A stretch of DNA of 64,000 bases from an uncultured Clostridia bacterium (GTDB taxonomy: Bacteria; Bacillota; Clostridia; Oscillospirales; CAG-272), in assembly GCA_946407735.1 (NCBI GenBank), contig CAMJPL010000004.1:70782-134781 (forward strand). The letters are read 5' to 3'. The notes under the pieces were generated by a model, which was not told the origin of the DNA, ran no database searches, and saw only the letters and a list, made by a program, of their open reading frames with translations. Positions within the stretch are counted from its first letter, which is position 1. Each line of letters starts with the position of its first letter. Shown here one piece after another: positions 25,631-33,537 of the stretch. Both the position numbers and the translations under genes were made by a program.

Positions 25631-27117
25631 TATCGTTCAAACAGTCTTATCATGCCGTTTCTCGCCGCGGCATATCTTGAATACTTCTCGTCGTAGAAAT
25701 CCCGGGCCGCGGGATCCGGGAGATATTCCTTTCCCGGGCGGACGCATCTCTCGACTGCCTGCCCGAGGCTGCCTGCGAGTCCTGTCGCCCGCTCGCCGAA
25801 CATGACGGCGCCGAGCGTTCCGGCGTCCGACGAGGCCGCACTTCTTACCGGGACGCCTAATATATCGCTCTTTATCTGAAGCCAGAGGGGCGATCTCGCC
25901 CCGCCTCCCGTGGCGGTGAGAGCGGTAATCCCGATACCGAGCGATCTCATCCGCTCGATGTTGACCCTCATCTCGAAGGCCGCGCCCTCAAGCGCCGCGC
26001 GGTATATGTCGGCGGCGGTCGTTCCGAAGGTGATCCCGGATATCGTCCCCTTCGCCGTCGGGACGCGGTCGGGCGTGACTCCGGCGCCGAGGAAATGAGG
26101 TATCACCAGCACGTCGGAGACTCCGCGCTTTTCCGCCTCGGCGTCGAGCATGGCGTAGGCCGAGCCGTCGCCGCGGTACGGCGTCAGCTCGTCCCTCATC
26201 CATTTGAGCAGACGCCCTCCGGTGAGATTATAGGCGTAATTCACGTAATTTCCGCTGTCGGAGTACGGCACGCAGACATATCCGCTGTCGTAGTAAGCCG
26301 CGTCGTCCGACGTCCCAGCGAAAACGGGGGTAAGACATTCGACCGATCCCGATGCCGTGACCGCCTGACCGGGCGATACGACTCCGCAGCCGAGCGCGGC
26401 GGAAACCTGATCGTGCGATGCGGCGCAGACGACGGTATCAGCCGAAATCCCAAGCCTTTCCGCCGCCGACGGAAGGAGCTTTCCGACTATGCTTCCGTCG
26501 CGAACCGGGCGTGAGAGGCGCGATGGGTCGATGCCCGCCTTTTTCAGCAGATACCCGTCCCATTCCATCTTCTTCACGTCGAACGCCATCGTCCTTGCGG
26601 CGAGCGACCACGGTATCGCGCACTCGCCGGTGAGACAGAAGCATATATAATCGGTGATGAGAAGGAATTTATCCGCTTCGGCGGCCGCCGAGCCGCTTTC
26701 CGTCAGGCTCATGAGCATCGGAAGCGAGTATGTCGCGTCGGGTCTCAGGCATTCTCGGGATGAAAAATACCCGGCTCCGGGATCGGAGATGAGCCGTGAG
26801 GCGGCTTTTTCTCCATCGCTTCCCGTGTACATTATGACTGGCGCCAGCGCTCTGCCGTTCTTGTCCGTCGGGACGAAAGACTCGCCGAACGACGTCACCG
26901 AAATAAGCCCGGCGCTCTCTCCGGACAATGCCTTCGATTCGGCCGACGCCTGCGCGACGGCTTCCTCCGCGGAAAGGTGGAGCATTTCGGCGTCGATATC
27001 CGAGGCGCCGGCCGGTATCGGGTATTCCCGCGCAGCGGAGCATATGAGCCTGCCGTCCTCGTCATAGGCGGCGCATTTGCAGGCTGTCGAGCCCACATCA
27101 AGACCAAGCAGCAGCAT
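25630..27117 (-). CDS. FGGY-family carbohydrate kinase (xylulokinase-like)
   Basis: Two-domain sugar or polyol kinase of 495 residues. The N-terminal ATPase-fold phosphate loop reads LLLGLDVGSTACKCAAYD, the substrate-side motif is CAASHDQVSAALGCG, and the C-terminal FGGY signature region is LTATGGGARSPLWLQIKSDILGVPV. It resembles xylulokinases and related uncharacterised kinases; the true substrate cannot be told from sequence. GGAG sits 8 nt before the ATG. Pairing with a metallophosphoesterase in one transcript is unusual. Its promoter overlaps the opposed promoter of the 27235 gene. Confidence 0.86.
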   Translation of the reverse strand: MLLLGLDVGSTACKCAAYDEDGRLICSAAREYPIPAGASDIDAEMLHLSAEEAVAQASAESKALSGESAGLISVTSFGESFVPTDKNGRALAPVIMYTGSDGEKAASRLISDPGAGYFSSRECLRPDATYSLPMLMSLTESGSAAAEADKFLLITDYICFCLTGECAIPWSLAARTMAFDVKKMEWDGYLLKKAGIDPSRLSRPVRDGSIVGKLLPSAAERLGISADTVVCAASHDQVSAALGCGVVSPGQAVTASGSVECLTPVFAGTSDDAAYYDSGYVCVPYSDSGNYVNYAYNLTGGRLLKWMRDELTPYRGDGSAYAMLDAEAEKRGVSDVLVIPHFLGAGVTPDRVPTAKGTISGITFGTTAADIYRAALEGAAFEMRVNIERMRSLGIGITALTATGGGARSPLWLQIKSDILGVPVRSAASSDAGTLGAVMFGERATGLAGSLGQAVERCVRPGKEYLPDPAARDFYDEKYSRYAAARNGMIRLFER

Positions 27118-27155
27118 AATTTATCTCCGGTCTACAAAAATTTTACAGCCGTGAG

Positions 27156-27184
27156 TTTACATATCGTCCGCTTTCCATTATAAT
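27156..27184 (+). promoter_or_regulatory. Promoter of the membrane-anchored phosphoesterase gene
   Basis: TTTACA (27156-27161), 17 nt, TATAAT (27179-27184). Confidence 0.7.
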
Positions 27185-27205
27185 ATATTTATCAAGATAA
27201 ATCAA
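27177..27205 (-). promoter_or_regulatory. Promoter of the FGGY kinase operon
   Basis: Minus strand TTGATT (27205-27200), 17 nt, TATAAT (27182-27177). Its -10 overlaps the -10 of the opposing promoter by four bases. Confidence 0.7.
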
Positions 27206-27234
27206 GCAGAAGCTGTGAAAAACGCCTGAATTTT

Positions 27235-28098
27235 ATGACCCCTGCATTATATGTGCTTTCGGCGCTCGCGGCGGCGGCCGTTCTGTGCGGAGCCTTCTTC
27301 TCCGGTCTCGTCGTCCGAAATTACCGCGTGTCGTCATCGAAAATCAAAGACAATTCCTACATCCGCATAGTCCATCTTTCGGATCTCCACTCTACCCGGC
27401 ACGGAAAGGATCAAAAGAAGCTGCTCGAGAAGATAGGCATCTGCATGCCGGATATGATCGTCATGACGGGAGACATCGTGGACGATCTGAGGGACAGAGG
27501 ACCGGCAGAAGAGCTTCTAAGCGGTCTGTCCGGCATGAACGTGCCCGTGTTCTATGCCTTCGGCAATCACGAGCTGAACATCCCGGATCTTTCGTCAGTA
27601 ACCGATATGCTCCGCTCATACGGCGTCGTCATCCTCGACGGCTCCACCGTGAAGACAAAGATAAACGGCGTCCCGGTCACGGTATGCGGCGTGTCCGATC
27701 CGCTGAAATACGGCTGTCCCGGATATGAGGAAAGGAATGCCCTGATGCGTGAGAGCTTCGCCGGGATCGGCGATGACGGGAGCCTGACGATACTTCTCTC
27801 CCACCGCCCGGAGAGGCCTGAAGATTACGCCGCTCTCGGCTTCGACCTTGTTTTCTGCGGTCACGCTCACGGCGGTCAGGTAAGGATACCGAAGATCCTT
27901 AACGGGCTTTACTCGCCGGGACAGGGACTGTTCCCCCGCTACGCCGGAGGCGTGTATGAGATCGACGGCAAAGATAAAACGACGGTCGAGATCGTCTCGC
28001 GCGGGCTGTCGGTGTTTTTCAACATGCCGCGGATATTCAACCCGCCGGAGATCGTATGCGCCGTCATATCGCCCGGATCATCAGAAGGCGAGCCGTAA
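27235..28098 (+). CDS. Membrane-anchored metallophosphoesterase, YkuE-like
   Basis: 287 residues: one N-terminal membrane helix (about 4-24), then a complete calcineurin-like domain on the outside or membrane face. Metal ligands lie in IVHLSDLHSTRHGKDQ, MIVMTGDIVDD, AFGNHEL, LLSHRPE and FCGHAHGGQVRIP; the GHAHGGQ motif is typical of the YkuE/LpxG-like group. No clear Shine-Dalgarno precedes the ATG. It ends in a bidirectional terminator shared with the convergent decarboxylase operon. Confidence 0.88.
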   Translation: MTPALYVLSALAAAAVLCGAFFSGLVVRNYRVSSSKIKDNSYIRIVHLSDLHSTRHGKDQKKLLEKIGICMPDMIVMTGDIVDDLRDRGPAEELLSGLSGMNVPVFYAFGNHELNIPDLSSVTDMLRSYGVVILDGSTVKTKINGVPVTVCGVSDPLKYGCPGYEERNALMRESFAGIGDDGSLTILLSHRPERPEDYAALGFDLVFCGHAHGGQVRIPKILNGLYSPGQGLFPRYAGGVYEIDGKDKTTVEIVSRGLSVFFNMPRIFNPPEIVCAVISPGSSEGEP

Positions 28099-28103
28099 AA
28101 CCG

Positions 28104-28139
28104 AAAAAACAGGGACCTTTCCGGTGTCCCTGTTTTTTT
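28104..28139. terminator. Bidirectional terminator
   Basis: AAAAAACAGGGAC (28104-28116) and GTCCCTGTTTTTT (28126-28138) form a 13-bp stem with T-tracts on both strands, serving the convergent genes ending at 28098 and 28156. Confidence 0.95.
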
Positions 28140-28155
28140 ATTGTCTAATACCGTA

Positions 28156-29553
28156 TCAGACGGGGTGTACCTTGAGCTCCCTGTCCATGGCTCCGCCGTC
28201 GAGGTTCTGCTTCTGGGCGGCGCGGTAGTCGAAGTACTTCATCGCGACCTGCTCGAACAGAGCGTAGCTCAGAATGTCCTCATCCTGCGTAATGACGTCC
28301 TTGAGCTGTTCGCAAAGCTTCGGGAGCTCCGGCTTGAGGAGATCGGCCGGACGGCAGGTGATCGGCTCGGCCAAGCCGATGATCTTCTTCCTGAATTCCG
28401 GGTCGACATCGACGGGAGTCTTGCCGTACTCGCCGCGGATGAGGCCCTTGAACTCCTTCGACACCATCTTGTATCTCTGACCGGCGAGCACGTTCATGAC
28501 CGCCTGAGTTCCGACGATCTGGGATGTCGGGGTGACGAGCGGCGGGTAACCGGCATCCTTGCGCACGCGCGGGACTTCCTCAAGGCACTCGTTGAGCTTG
28601 TCGGATTTTCCCTGAGCCTTAAGCTGCGAAAGGAGGTTGGAGTACATCCCGCCGGGGATCTGATACATCAGGGCGTTGATGTTGACGGCGAGGACCTTCG
28701 GGTCGAGCTGTCCGCTCTTTATGTATTTCTCGCGGAGAGTCGTGAAATAGCGGGAGACCTCGTCGAGCTTCTTCAGATCGAGACCGGTGTCGTATTCCGT
28801 TCCCTGCAGCGTCGAGACGAGGGATTCGGTCGGGAGCTGGGATGTTCCCATCGCGAGCGGCGAGATCGCCGTGTCGACGATATCGCATCCGGCCTCGACG
28901 GCCTTCAGTGCCGTCATCGAGGCGAGACCGGTGGTGTAATGGGTGTGGAGCTCGACCGGCAGAGAGCACTCGGACTTTATCGCCTTTACGAGCTCGTATG
29001 CGTCGTAAGGCTTAAGCAGACCGGCCATATCCTTTATGCAGATCGAGTTGGCGCCCATGTTCTCGAGAGTCTTCGCGAATTTCGCGAAATACTCGTTGTT
29101 GTGCACCGGGGACGTCGTGTAGGAGAGAGCCGCCTGGACATGTCCGCCCTCCTTTACCGTCGCCTTGACGGCGGTCTCGAGATTGCGGGGATCGTTCAGA
29201 GCATCGAAGATGCGGATTATGTCGATGCCGTTCGCAAGAGACTTCTGGACGAAGTACTCGACGACGTCGTCGGGATAATGACGGTAGCCGAGGATGTTCT
29301 GACCGCGGAACAGCATCTGCAGCTTCGTGTGCTTTACCGCTTTGCGGATGGTGCGCAGACGCTCCCACGGATCCTCATTCAGATACCTCAGGCATGAGTC
29401 GAAGGTGGCACCGCCCCACGCCTCGAGAGCGTTGTAGCCGACCGCGTCGAGCATCTCGAGCGCGGGAAGCATCTCCGCCGTCGTCATGCGCGTGGCGATG
29501 AGCGACTGATGGGCGTCACGCAGCACGGTTTCTGTGATCTTTACTTTAGACAT
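28156..29553 (-). CDS. oadA: Oxaloacetate decarboxylase alpha / pyruvate carboxylase subunit B carboxyltransferase
   Basis: Biotin-dependent carboxyltransferase of 465 residues, HMGL-like TIM barrel. Motifs: ETVLRDAHQSLIATRMTT (metal/active-site start), FRGQNILGYRHY, SICIKDMAGLLKPY with the carbamylated-lysine region, and LHTHYTTGLASMT. The C-terminal PYC_OADA helical domain is present but no biotinyl domain, so it must use the separate carrier at 30885. I use the ATG at 29553 (MSKVKITETVL), the family start; an in-frame ATG further upstream lies inside a palindromic element and would add 42 unrelated residues. No strong Shine-Dalgarno. Last gene of the operon. Confidence 0.93.
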   Translation of the reverse strand: MSKVKITETVLRDAHQSLIATRMTTAEMLPALEMLDAVGYNALEAWGGATFDSCLRYLNEDPWERLRTIRKAVKHTKLQMLFRGQNILGYRHYPDDVVEYFVQKSLANGIDIIRIFDALNDPRNLETAVKATVKEGGHVQAALSYTTSPVHNNEYFAKFAKTLENMGANSICIKDMAGLLKPYDAYELVKAIKSECSLPVELHTHYTTGLASMTALKAVEAGCDIVDTAISPLAMGTSQLPTESLVSTLQGTEYDTGLDLKKLDEVSRYFTTLREKYIKSGQLDPKVLAVNINALMYQIPGGMYSNLLSQLKAQGKSDKLNECLEEVPRVRKDAGYPPLVTPTSQIVGTQAVMNVLAGQRYKMVSKEFKGLIRGEYGKTPVDVDPEFRKKIIGLAEPITCRPADLLKPELPKLCEQLKDVITQDEDILSYALFEQVAMKYFDYRAAQKQNLDGGAMDRELKVHPV

Positions 29554-29603
29554 TATGTATTTACCGTTGAATATCTTGATTGTTTTATGTACAAAAGATT
29601 TGA

Positions 29604-29675
29604 GGGGGTCTGGAGGTACTTTTTCAAAAGTACCCCCAGCGGGGTCCAAGGGGCGGAGCCCCCTGCATCCCCCAT
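29604..29675. repeat. Two-hairpin intergenic palindromic element between oadB and oadA
   Basis: First stem CTGGAGGTACTTTT/AAAAGTACCCCCAG (one mismatch, 2-nt loop), then a second GC hairpin AGGGGC-GGA-GCCCCT-like at about 29649-29664. The layout matches REP-like elements widespread between genes of gut Clostridia and resembles 10521-10570. Confidence 0.75.
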
Positions 29676-29680
29676 TCATA

Positions 29681-30865
29681 TCACTTGAACGTCGCGAGGA
29701 AGACGCCGGCGGCTACGGCGGAGCCGATAACTCCGGCGACATTCGGGCCCATGGCGTGCATCAGCAGGAAGTTGGAGGGATTATCTTTCTGTCCGACCAC
29801 CTGCGAGACGCGGGCGGCCATCGGGACGGCGGAAACGCCGGCCGAGCCGATAAGGGGATTGATCTTGCCCTTGGTGATGAGGCACATGATCTTGCCGAAG
29901 ACAAGTCCGCCGCAGGTGGCGAAGATAAAGGCCGCAAGTCCGAGGAAAACGATCGAGAGGGTCTGGACCGTGAGGAAGTTCTCTGCGTTGGCGGTCGCGC
30001 CGACAGATACGCCGAGCATGATCGTCACGATGTTGCAGAGCTCGTTCTGCGCCGTCTTTGAGAGACGTTCGGTCACGCCGCAGACGGTGAAGAGGTTTCC
30101 GAGCATCAGAAGACCGATGAGCGGCGCGGCGTCCGGAAGGATCAGGCATACCACGATGGTGACCACCACCGGGAAGACGATCTTCTCCAGCTTCGATACC
30201 GGGCGAAGGGTCTCCATGACGATCGAGCGCTCCTTCTTTGTGGTGAGCAGCTTCATGAACGGCGGCTGTATGATCGGGATCAGCGCCATATATGAATACG
30301 CCGCTATCGCAATCGCGCCAAGAAGCTGGGGAGCGAGGGTCTTTGTGACAAGGATCGCGGTCGGGCCGTCGGCTCCGCCGATGATGGCGATGGCCGCGGC
30401 GGCTGCGGGAGCGAAGCCTATCAGGAGAGCGCCGATGAAGGCGGCGAAAACGCCGAACTGCGCGGCGGCTCCGAGCAGGAGGGACTTCGGGTTGGCGATG
30501 AGCGGGGTGAAGTCGGTCATCGCGCCGACTCCCATGAATATCAGTGACGGGTATATACCGAGCTTGACGCCGAGATACAGCATGTCAAGCAGGCCGCCCT
30601 CCTTGAATACGCGGATGATGTCGAACTGCTCGTCCGGCACGAGGAACAGCTCGGAGTGATACAGATTCGCACCGGGCAGGTTCGCCAGCAGCATGCCGAA
30701 GGCGATAGGGATAAGGAGCAGAGGCTCGAAGTCCTTTTTGATCGCCAGATAGAACAGCAGGCAGACAAGCGCATACATTATGAAGTATTTCAGGAAGACG
30801 ACTGGCTCGTCAAGACCGTATTTGACGCCCGTCGAGTTCCAGAAATTTATGATGAAATCAATCAT
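29681..30865 (-). CDS. oadB: Sodium ion-translocating decarboxylase beta subunit
   Basis: Membrane subunit that couples decarboxylation of carboxybiotin to sodium export. 394 residues with about ten hydrophobic helices. Conserved text: [47 protein letters not shown] (the family signature with the functional Asp) and [18 protein letters not shown] near the C-terminus, ending in [18 protein letters not shown]. Follows the biotin carrier after 19 nt. Confidence 0.95.
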   Translation of the reverse strand: MIDFIINFWNSTGVKYGLDEPVVFLKYFIMYALVCLLFYLAIKKDFEPLLLIPIAFGMLLANLPGANLYHSELFLVPDEQFDIIRVFKEGGLLDMLYLGVKLGIYPSLIFMGVGAMTDFTPLIANPKSLLLGAAAQFGVFAAFIGALLIGFAPAAAAAIAIIGGADGPTAILVTKTLAPQLLGAIAIAAYSYMALIPIIQPPFMKLLTTKKERSIVMETLRPVSKLEKIVFPVVVTIVVCLILPDAAPLIGLLMLGNLFTVCGVTERLSKTAQNELCNIVTIMLGVSVGATANAENFLTVQTLSIVFLGLAAFIFATCGGLVFGKIMCLITKGKINPLIGSAGVSAVPMAARVSQVVGQKDNPSNFLLMHAMGPNVAGVIGSAVAAGVFLATFK

Positions 30866-30884
30866 GAGTCAGTGCCTTCAAGCC

Positions 30885-31265
30885 TCAGTTCAGAGTGCAG
30901 ATAAGATCGCCCGACTGGACCGACTGGCCCTTCGTTACGTTTATCGAAGCGACGGTGCCGTCCTGCGGCGCCATGACTTCGTTTTCCATCTTCATGGCCT
31001 CGAACAGGCAGATCACGTCGCCCTTCTTGACGGCGTCGCCGACGTTGAAATTCACCTTCACGATTGTCCCCGGCATCGGGCACTTGACGGCGACAGATCC
31101 GGCGCTTCCCTGCGCCTTCGGCGCCGGCTTCGGAGCGGCGGGCTTCGTCGGAGCGGAGGCAGGAGCGGGGGCGGGAGCGGCGGGAGCCTGAGCGGCGTCG
31201 CCGGTGACTTCCTCGACGACCACCTCGTATGTAGTGCCGTTAACGGTTATATTCAGCTTTTTCAT
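30885..31265 (-). CDS. Biotin carboxyl carrier subunit (oadC/gcdC-like)
   Basis: 126-residue carrier protein. A short N-terminal domain (MKKLNITVNGTTYEVVVEEV) is joined by an Ala/Pro linker of about 35 residues to a biotinyl domain with EAMKMENEV; Lys92 is the biotinylation site. It shuttles the carboxyl group between the carboxyltransferase(s) and OadB. It is the only biotin carrier of the operon and lies next to the small subunit gene, 3 nt apart. Confidence 0.95.
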   Translation of the reverse strand: MKKLNITVNGTTYEVVVEEVTGDAAQAPAAPAPAPASAPTKPAAPKPAPKAQGSAGSVAVKCPMPGTIVKVNFNVGDAVKKGDVICLFEAMKMENEVMAPQDGTVASINVTKGQSVQSGDLICTLN

Positions 31266-31268
31266 GGC

Positions 31269-31682
31269 TTAATTCCTCTGTCTGTTTCTTATCTTCTCTT
31301 TTCCGGTCTTGCTGAAGGAAACCACGCGGAACCTCGTCTGCGGCTCCTGCTCCTCCTGTGATAGATAGGCGTACGCCGCGGCGGTGATGACCGCGATCAG
31401 CTCGCCGTCATCCTGAGCTTCCGGCTCGGGCTCCGGCTCAGCGGCGGGGAGCGCTTTCGTATCGGCCGCCGGGAGAGCGTCCCCGGACGGCTTCTTTTCT
31501 CTCGCGAAAATCAGCTTGAACAGCGAGAGTATTCCCCAGAGTATCGCAAGCACTGCAAAGCAGGTGCCCATACCGAGCACGGTGACGCGCAGACCGAGAG
31601 CCATCCTTTCGCCGATAGGCATATCGGTCATCGAGTCGGCGATCGCGTTCTGGAGAATGAAGAATGAGGGATTTATACGCAT
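31269..31682 (-). CDS. Decarboxylase small membrane subunit, OadG-like
   Basis: 137 residues with one membrane helix (about 31-52, VLGMGTCFAVLAILWGILSLF), then a charged linker rich in Glu/Pro/Ala and a basic end. OadG subunits anchor the carboxyltransferase to the beta subunit. GGGAG 6 nt upstream supports the ATG at 31682; it starts 12 nt after the upstream stop. Longer than minimal OadG (about 80-90 residues). Confidence 0.82.
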   Translation of the reverse strand: MRINPSFFILQNAIADSMTDMPIGERMALGLRVTVLGMGTCFAVLAILWGILSLFKLIFAREKKPSGDALPAADTKALPAAEPEPEPEAQDDGELIAVITAAAYAYLSQEEQEPQTRFRVVSFSKTGKEKIRNRQRN

Positions 31683-31694
31683 ATCGTCTCCCTC

Positions 31695-33233
31695 TCAGTC
31701 GCAAAGCGTCTCGAGGGCCGAGATGATCCTCTGACGGAGCTCCTCCGGGACAACGATCTCGTCGATCTCGCCGTATCTCGCGGCGCAGAGCGGCGACGAA
31801 ACGTTCTCGGCGTAAAGCCGCTTCAGCTCGTCCTTCGGCTTGTCGCCTTTGAGCAGCTCGGCCGCCGCGTCGGGAGACAGCGGGGCTATCGAAGCGCCCT
31901 CGAGCGCGATGCAGATATCGGCTCCGAGAGCCTTAGAGCCCATCAGCACATATCCGCCGCCGTACGACGGTCCGATGACCGCCGTCACCTTCGGCGAAGA
32001 TGATGTCGCGTAGGCGTATCCGAGACGGGCGAGCGCAGACGCGAAGCCGCTCTTCTCGCTGTCGTCGGAGAGATCGAAGCCGGGGACGTCGGTCAGCGTC
32101 AGCAGCGGCAGACCGAACGAATCGCAGAAGTCTATGAGCTCGGCGGCCTTGTCGGCGCCGGACGGGGTTATCCTTCCCCCGAGGCTCGGCTGGTTCGCCG
32201 CGACGCCGACGGTGCGGCCGTTCAGCACGGCGAGGCCCGTCACTATCTCTGGCGAGAAGCCGGATCTGAGCTCTATGAAGCAGCCTTTGTCGGCTATGGT
32301 CTTTATGACGTCCTTTACGTCGAGCGACGCGGGATCCATGTCCGCGATCTCCGGCGTGAGGCGGTTGATGTCGTCGTCCGTCACGTCCACGGCGTCGTCG
32401 CCGGCGCTTGACGGAAGCAGGGATATAAGCTTCCGGGCGGCCTCGGCGGCCCCAGCCCTGTCAGGGCAGATCATATCCGCCGCGCCGCGCTCATACGCGG
32501 CTTTCGCTGTGCCGGACTCGGCGTCGCCGAATCTCGGCTTCAGCAGGAAGGGCGGGACGACATAAACGCTGCCCTTCTCGGTGATGACGGTAAAATCGAA
32601 TATTCCGGCAGCCGCCGCGGCGGTGGAGGCGCAAACACCGTCGATGACGGCTATGAGAGGTATCCGGCCCTTGCAGTCGGAGACCGCGCGGATTATCTGT
32701 CCGTACCCCGAAAGAGCGGCGACACCCTCGGTGACGACCGCGCCGTTCGAGGCGAAGACGCCGATCACCGGAGCGCCGCGTCCGAGCGCCTTGTACATGA
32801 GATCGCAGATCTTCTTCGCGTGCGCCGAGGTGAGGGCTCCCTTCATGCGGGAGGCGTCTTGGACAAAGGCGTAGGTGAGCTTGCCGTTTACCGAGCCGTA
32901 TCCGGTGATGACCGGCTCGAAATCGGATTCTCCGCCGCCGAACAGTCTGTCAGTCTCGGTCAGCTCACGGCGGACAAATCCGCCGAGCTCAGCGAAGGTG
33001 CCTTCGTCGAAAAGACAGCCGATGATCTCCCTGGCGTCCGACGACTCGCTTTCAAGCAGCCCGCGGAGCCGCGCTGAATTATTGTCGTTATTCACAGCAG
33101 ATTCCATTCTCCGGCTGAAATATTCTGGTCCCGTATCCTCGCGCACCGAAGCATAACCGCAGTGCGTCATGGCGCTGGGCGTTTCCTTTCGTCCTCCTGC
33201 CGCCGGCCGGCGCGGAAGGAGGATGATGATCAT
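31695..33233 (-). CDS. Acyl-CoA carboxyltransferase subunit (MmdA/PccB-like), start uncertain
   Basis: Crotonase-fold carboxyltransferase. The two halves are visible: N-half with VQDASRMKGALTSAHAKKI and VIDGVCASTAAAAAG, C-half with TGLAVLNGRTVGVAANQPS, FGLPLLTLTDVPGF and VIGPSYGGGYVLMGSKALGAD, typical of MmdA and the glutaconyl-CoA decarboxylase alpha subunit. Several usual glycine-rich substrate loops are changed, so the acyl-CoA substrate is unclear. The longest frame starts at 33233 with GGAG well spaced, but its first 42 residues match nothing in the family; the family-like start is MESAVNN at 33107. First gene of the operon. Confidence 0.8.
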   Translation of the reverse strand: MIIILLPRRPAAGGRKETPSAMTHCGYASVREDTGPEYFSRRMESAVNNDNNSARLRGLLESESSDAREIIGCLFDEGTFAELGGFVRRELTETDRLFGGGESDFEPVITGYGSVNGKLTYAFVQDASRMKGALTSAHAKKICDLMYKALGRGAPVIGVFASNGAVVTEGVAALSGYGQIIRAVSDCKGRIPLIAVIDGVCASTAAAAAGIFDFTVITEKGSVYVVPPFLLKPRFGDAESGTAKAAYERGAADMICPDRAGAAEAARKLISLLPSSAGDDAVDVTDDDINRLTPEIADMDPASLDVKDVIKTIADKGCFIELRSGFSPEIVTGLAVLNGRTVGVAANQPSLGGRITPSGADKAAELIDFCDSFGLPLLTLTDVPGFDLSDDSEKSGFASALARLGYAYATSSSPKVTAVIGPSYGGGYVLMGSKALGADICIALEGASIAPLSPDAAAELLKGDKPKDELKRLYAENVSSPLCAARYGEIDEIVVPEELRQRIISALETLCD

Positions 33234-33307
33234 TATATCTCCGGTATATACCGTTCATTTCATGGGAAGATATTTGTTTTAAACCATATCTCCCCATTTT
33301 ACACTAA

Positions 33308-33316
33308 ATTATATCA
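33308..33316 (-). promoter_or_regulatory. Probable promoter of the decarboxylase operon
   Basis: Minus strand extended -10 TGATATAAT (33316-33308); the -35 region (TTTATG) is poor. Start near 33301. Confidence 0.55.
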
Positions 33317-33355
33317 CCCGTCCGGCGTTTCATAAAGCCGGTTATTTTTAACTAT

Positions 33356-33430
33356 ATGTGAATATTCATGGTTTTGAACATTTTGAACAAATTATTGTCA
33401 ATATTAACCGTCTGATGTGAAAATTCACAT
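33356..33430. promoter_or_regulatory. Two palindromic sites in the divergent gap
   Basis: ATGTGAATATTCAT (33356-33369) and ATGTGAAAATTCACAT (33415-33430) lie between the decarboxylase operon and the amidohydrolase gene. The 11-mers ATGTGAATATT and ATGTGAAAATT also make up the palindrome at the tig promoter. The rest of the roughly 300-nt gap is AT-rich with no gene. Confidence 0.55.
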
Positions 33431-33537
33431 ACGAAGGCTTTGAAATATTACATCAGCTTAATACTATCATGCGATTATTGGTGTATAATTATACATACGG
33501 CAGCCTTTCACCCGCGCAGCGAGGACAAAAAAAGAAT

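Noticed and set aside
29553-29679. Longer oadA start at 29679
   Set aside because: The extra 42 codons translate the palindromic element and match nothing; the family-typical start is at 29553.
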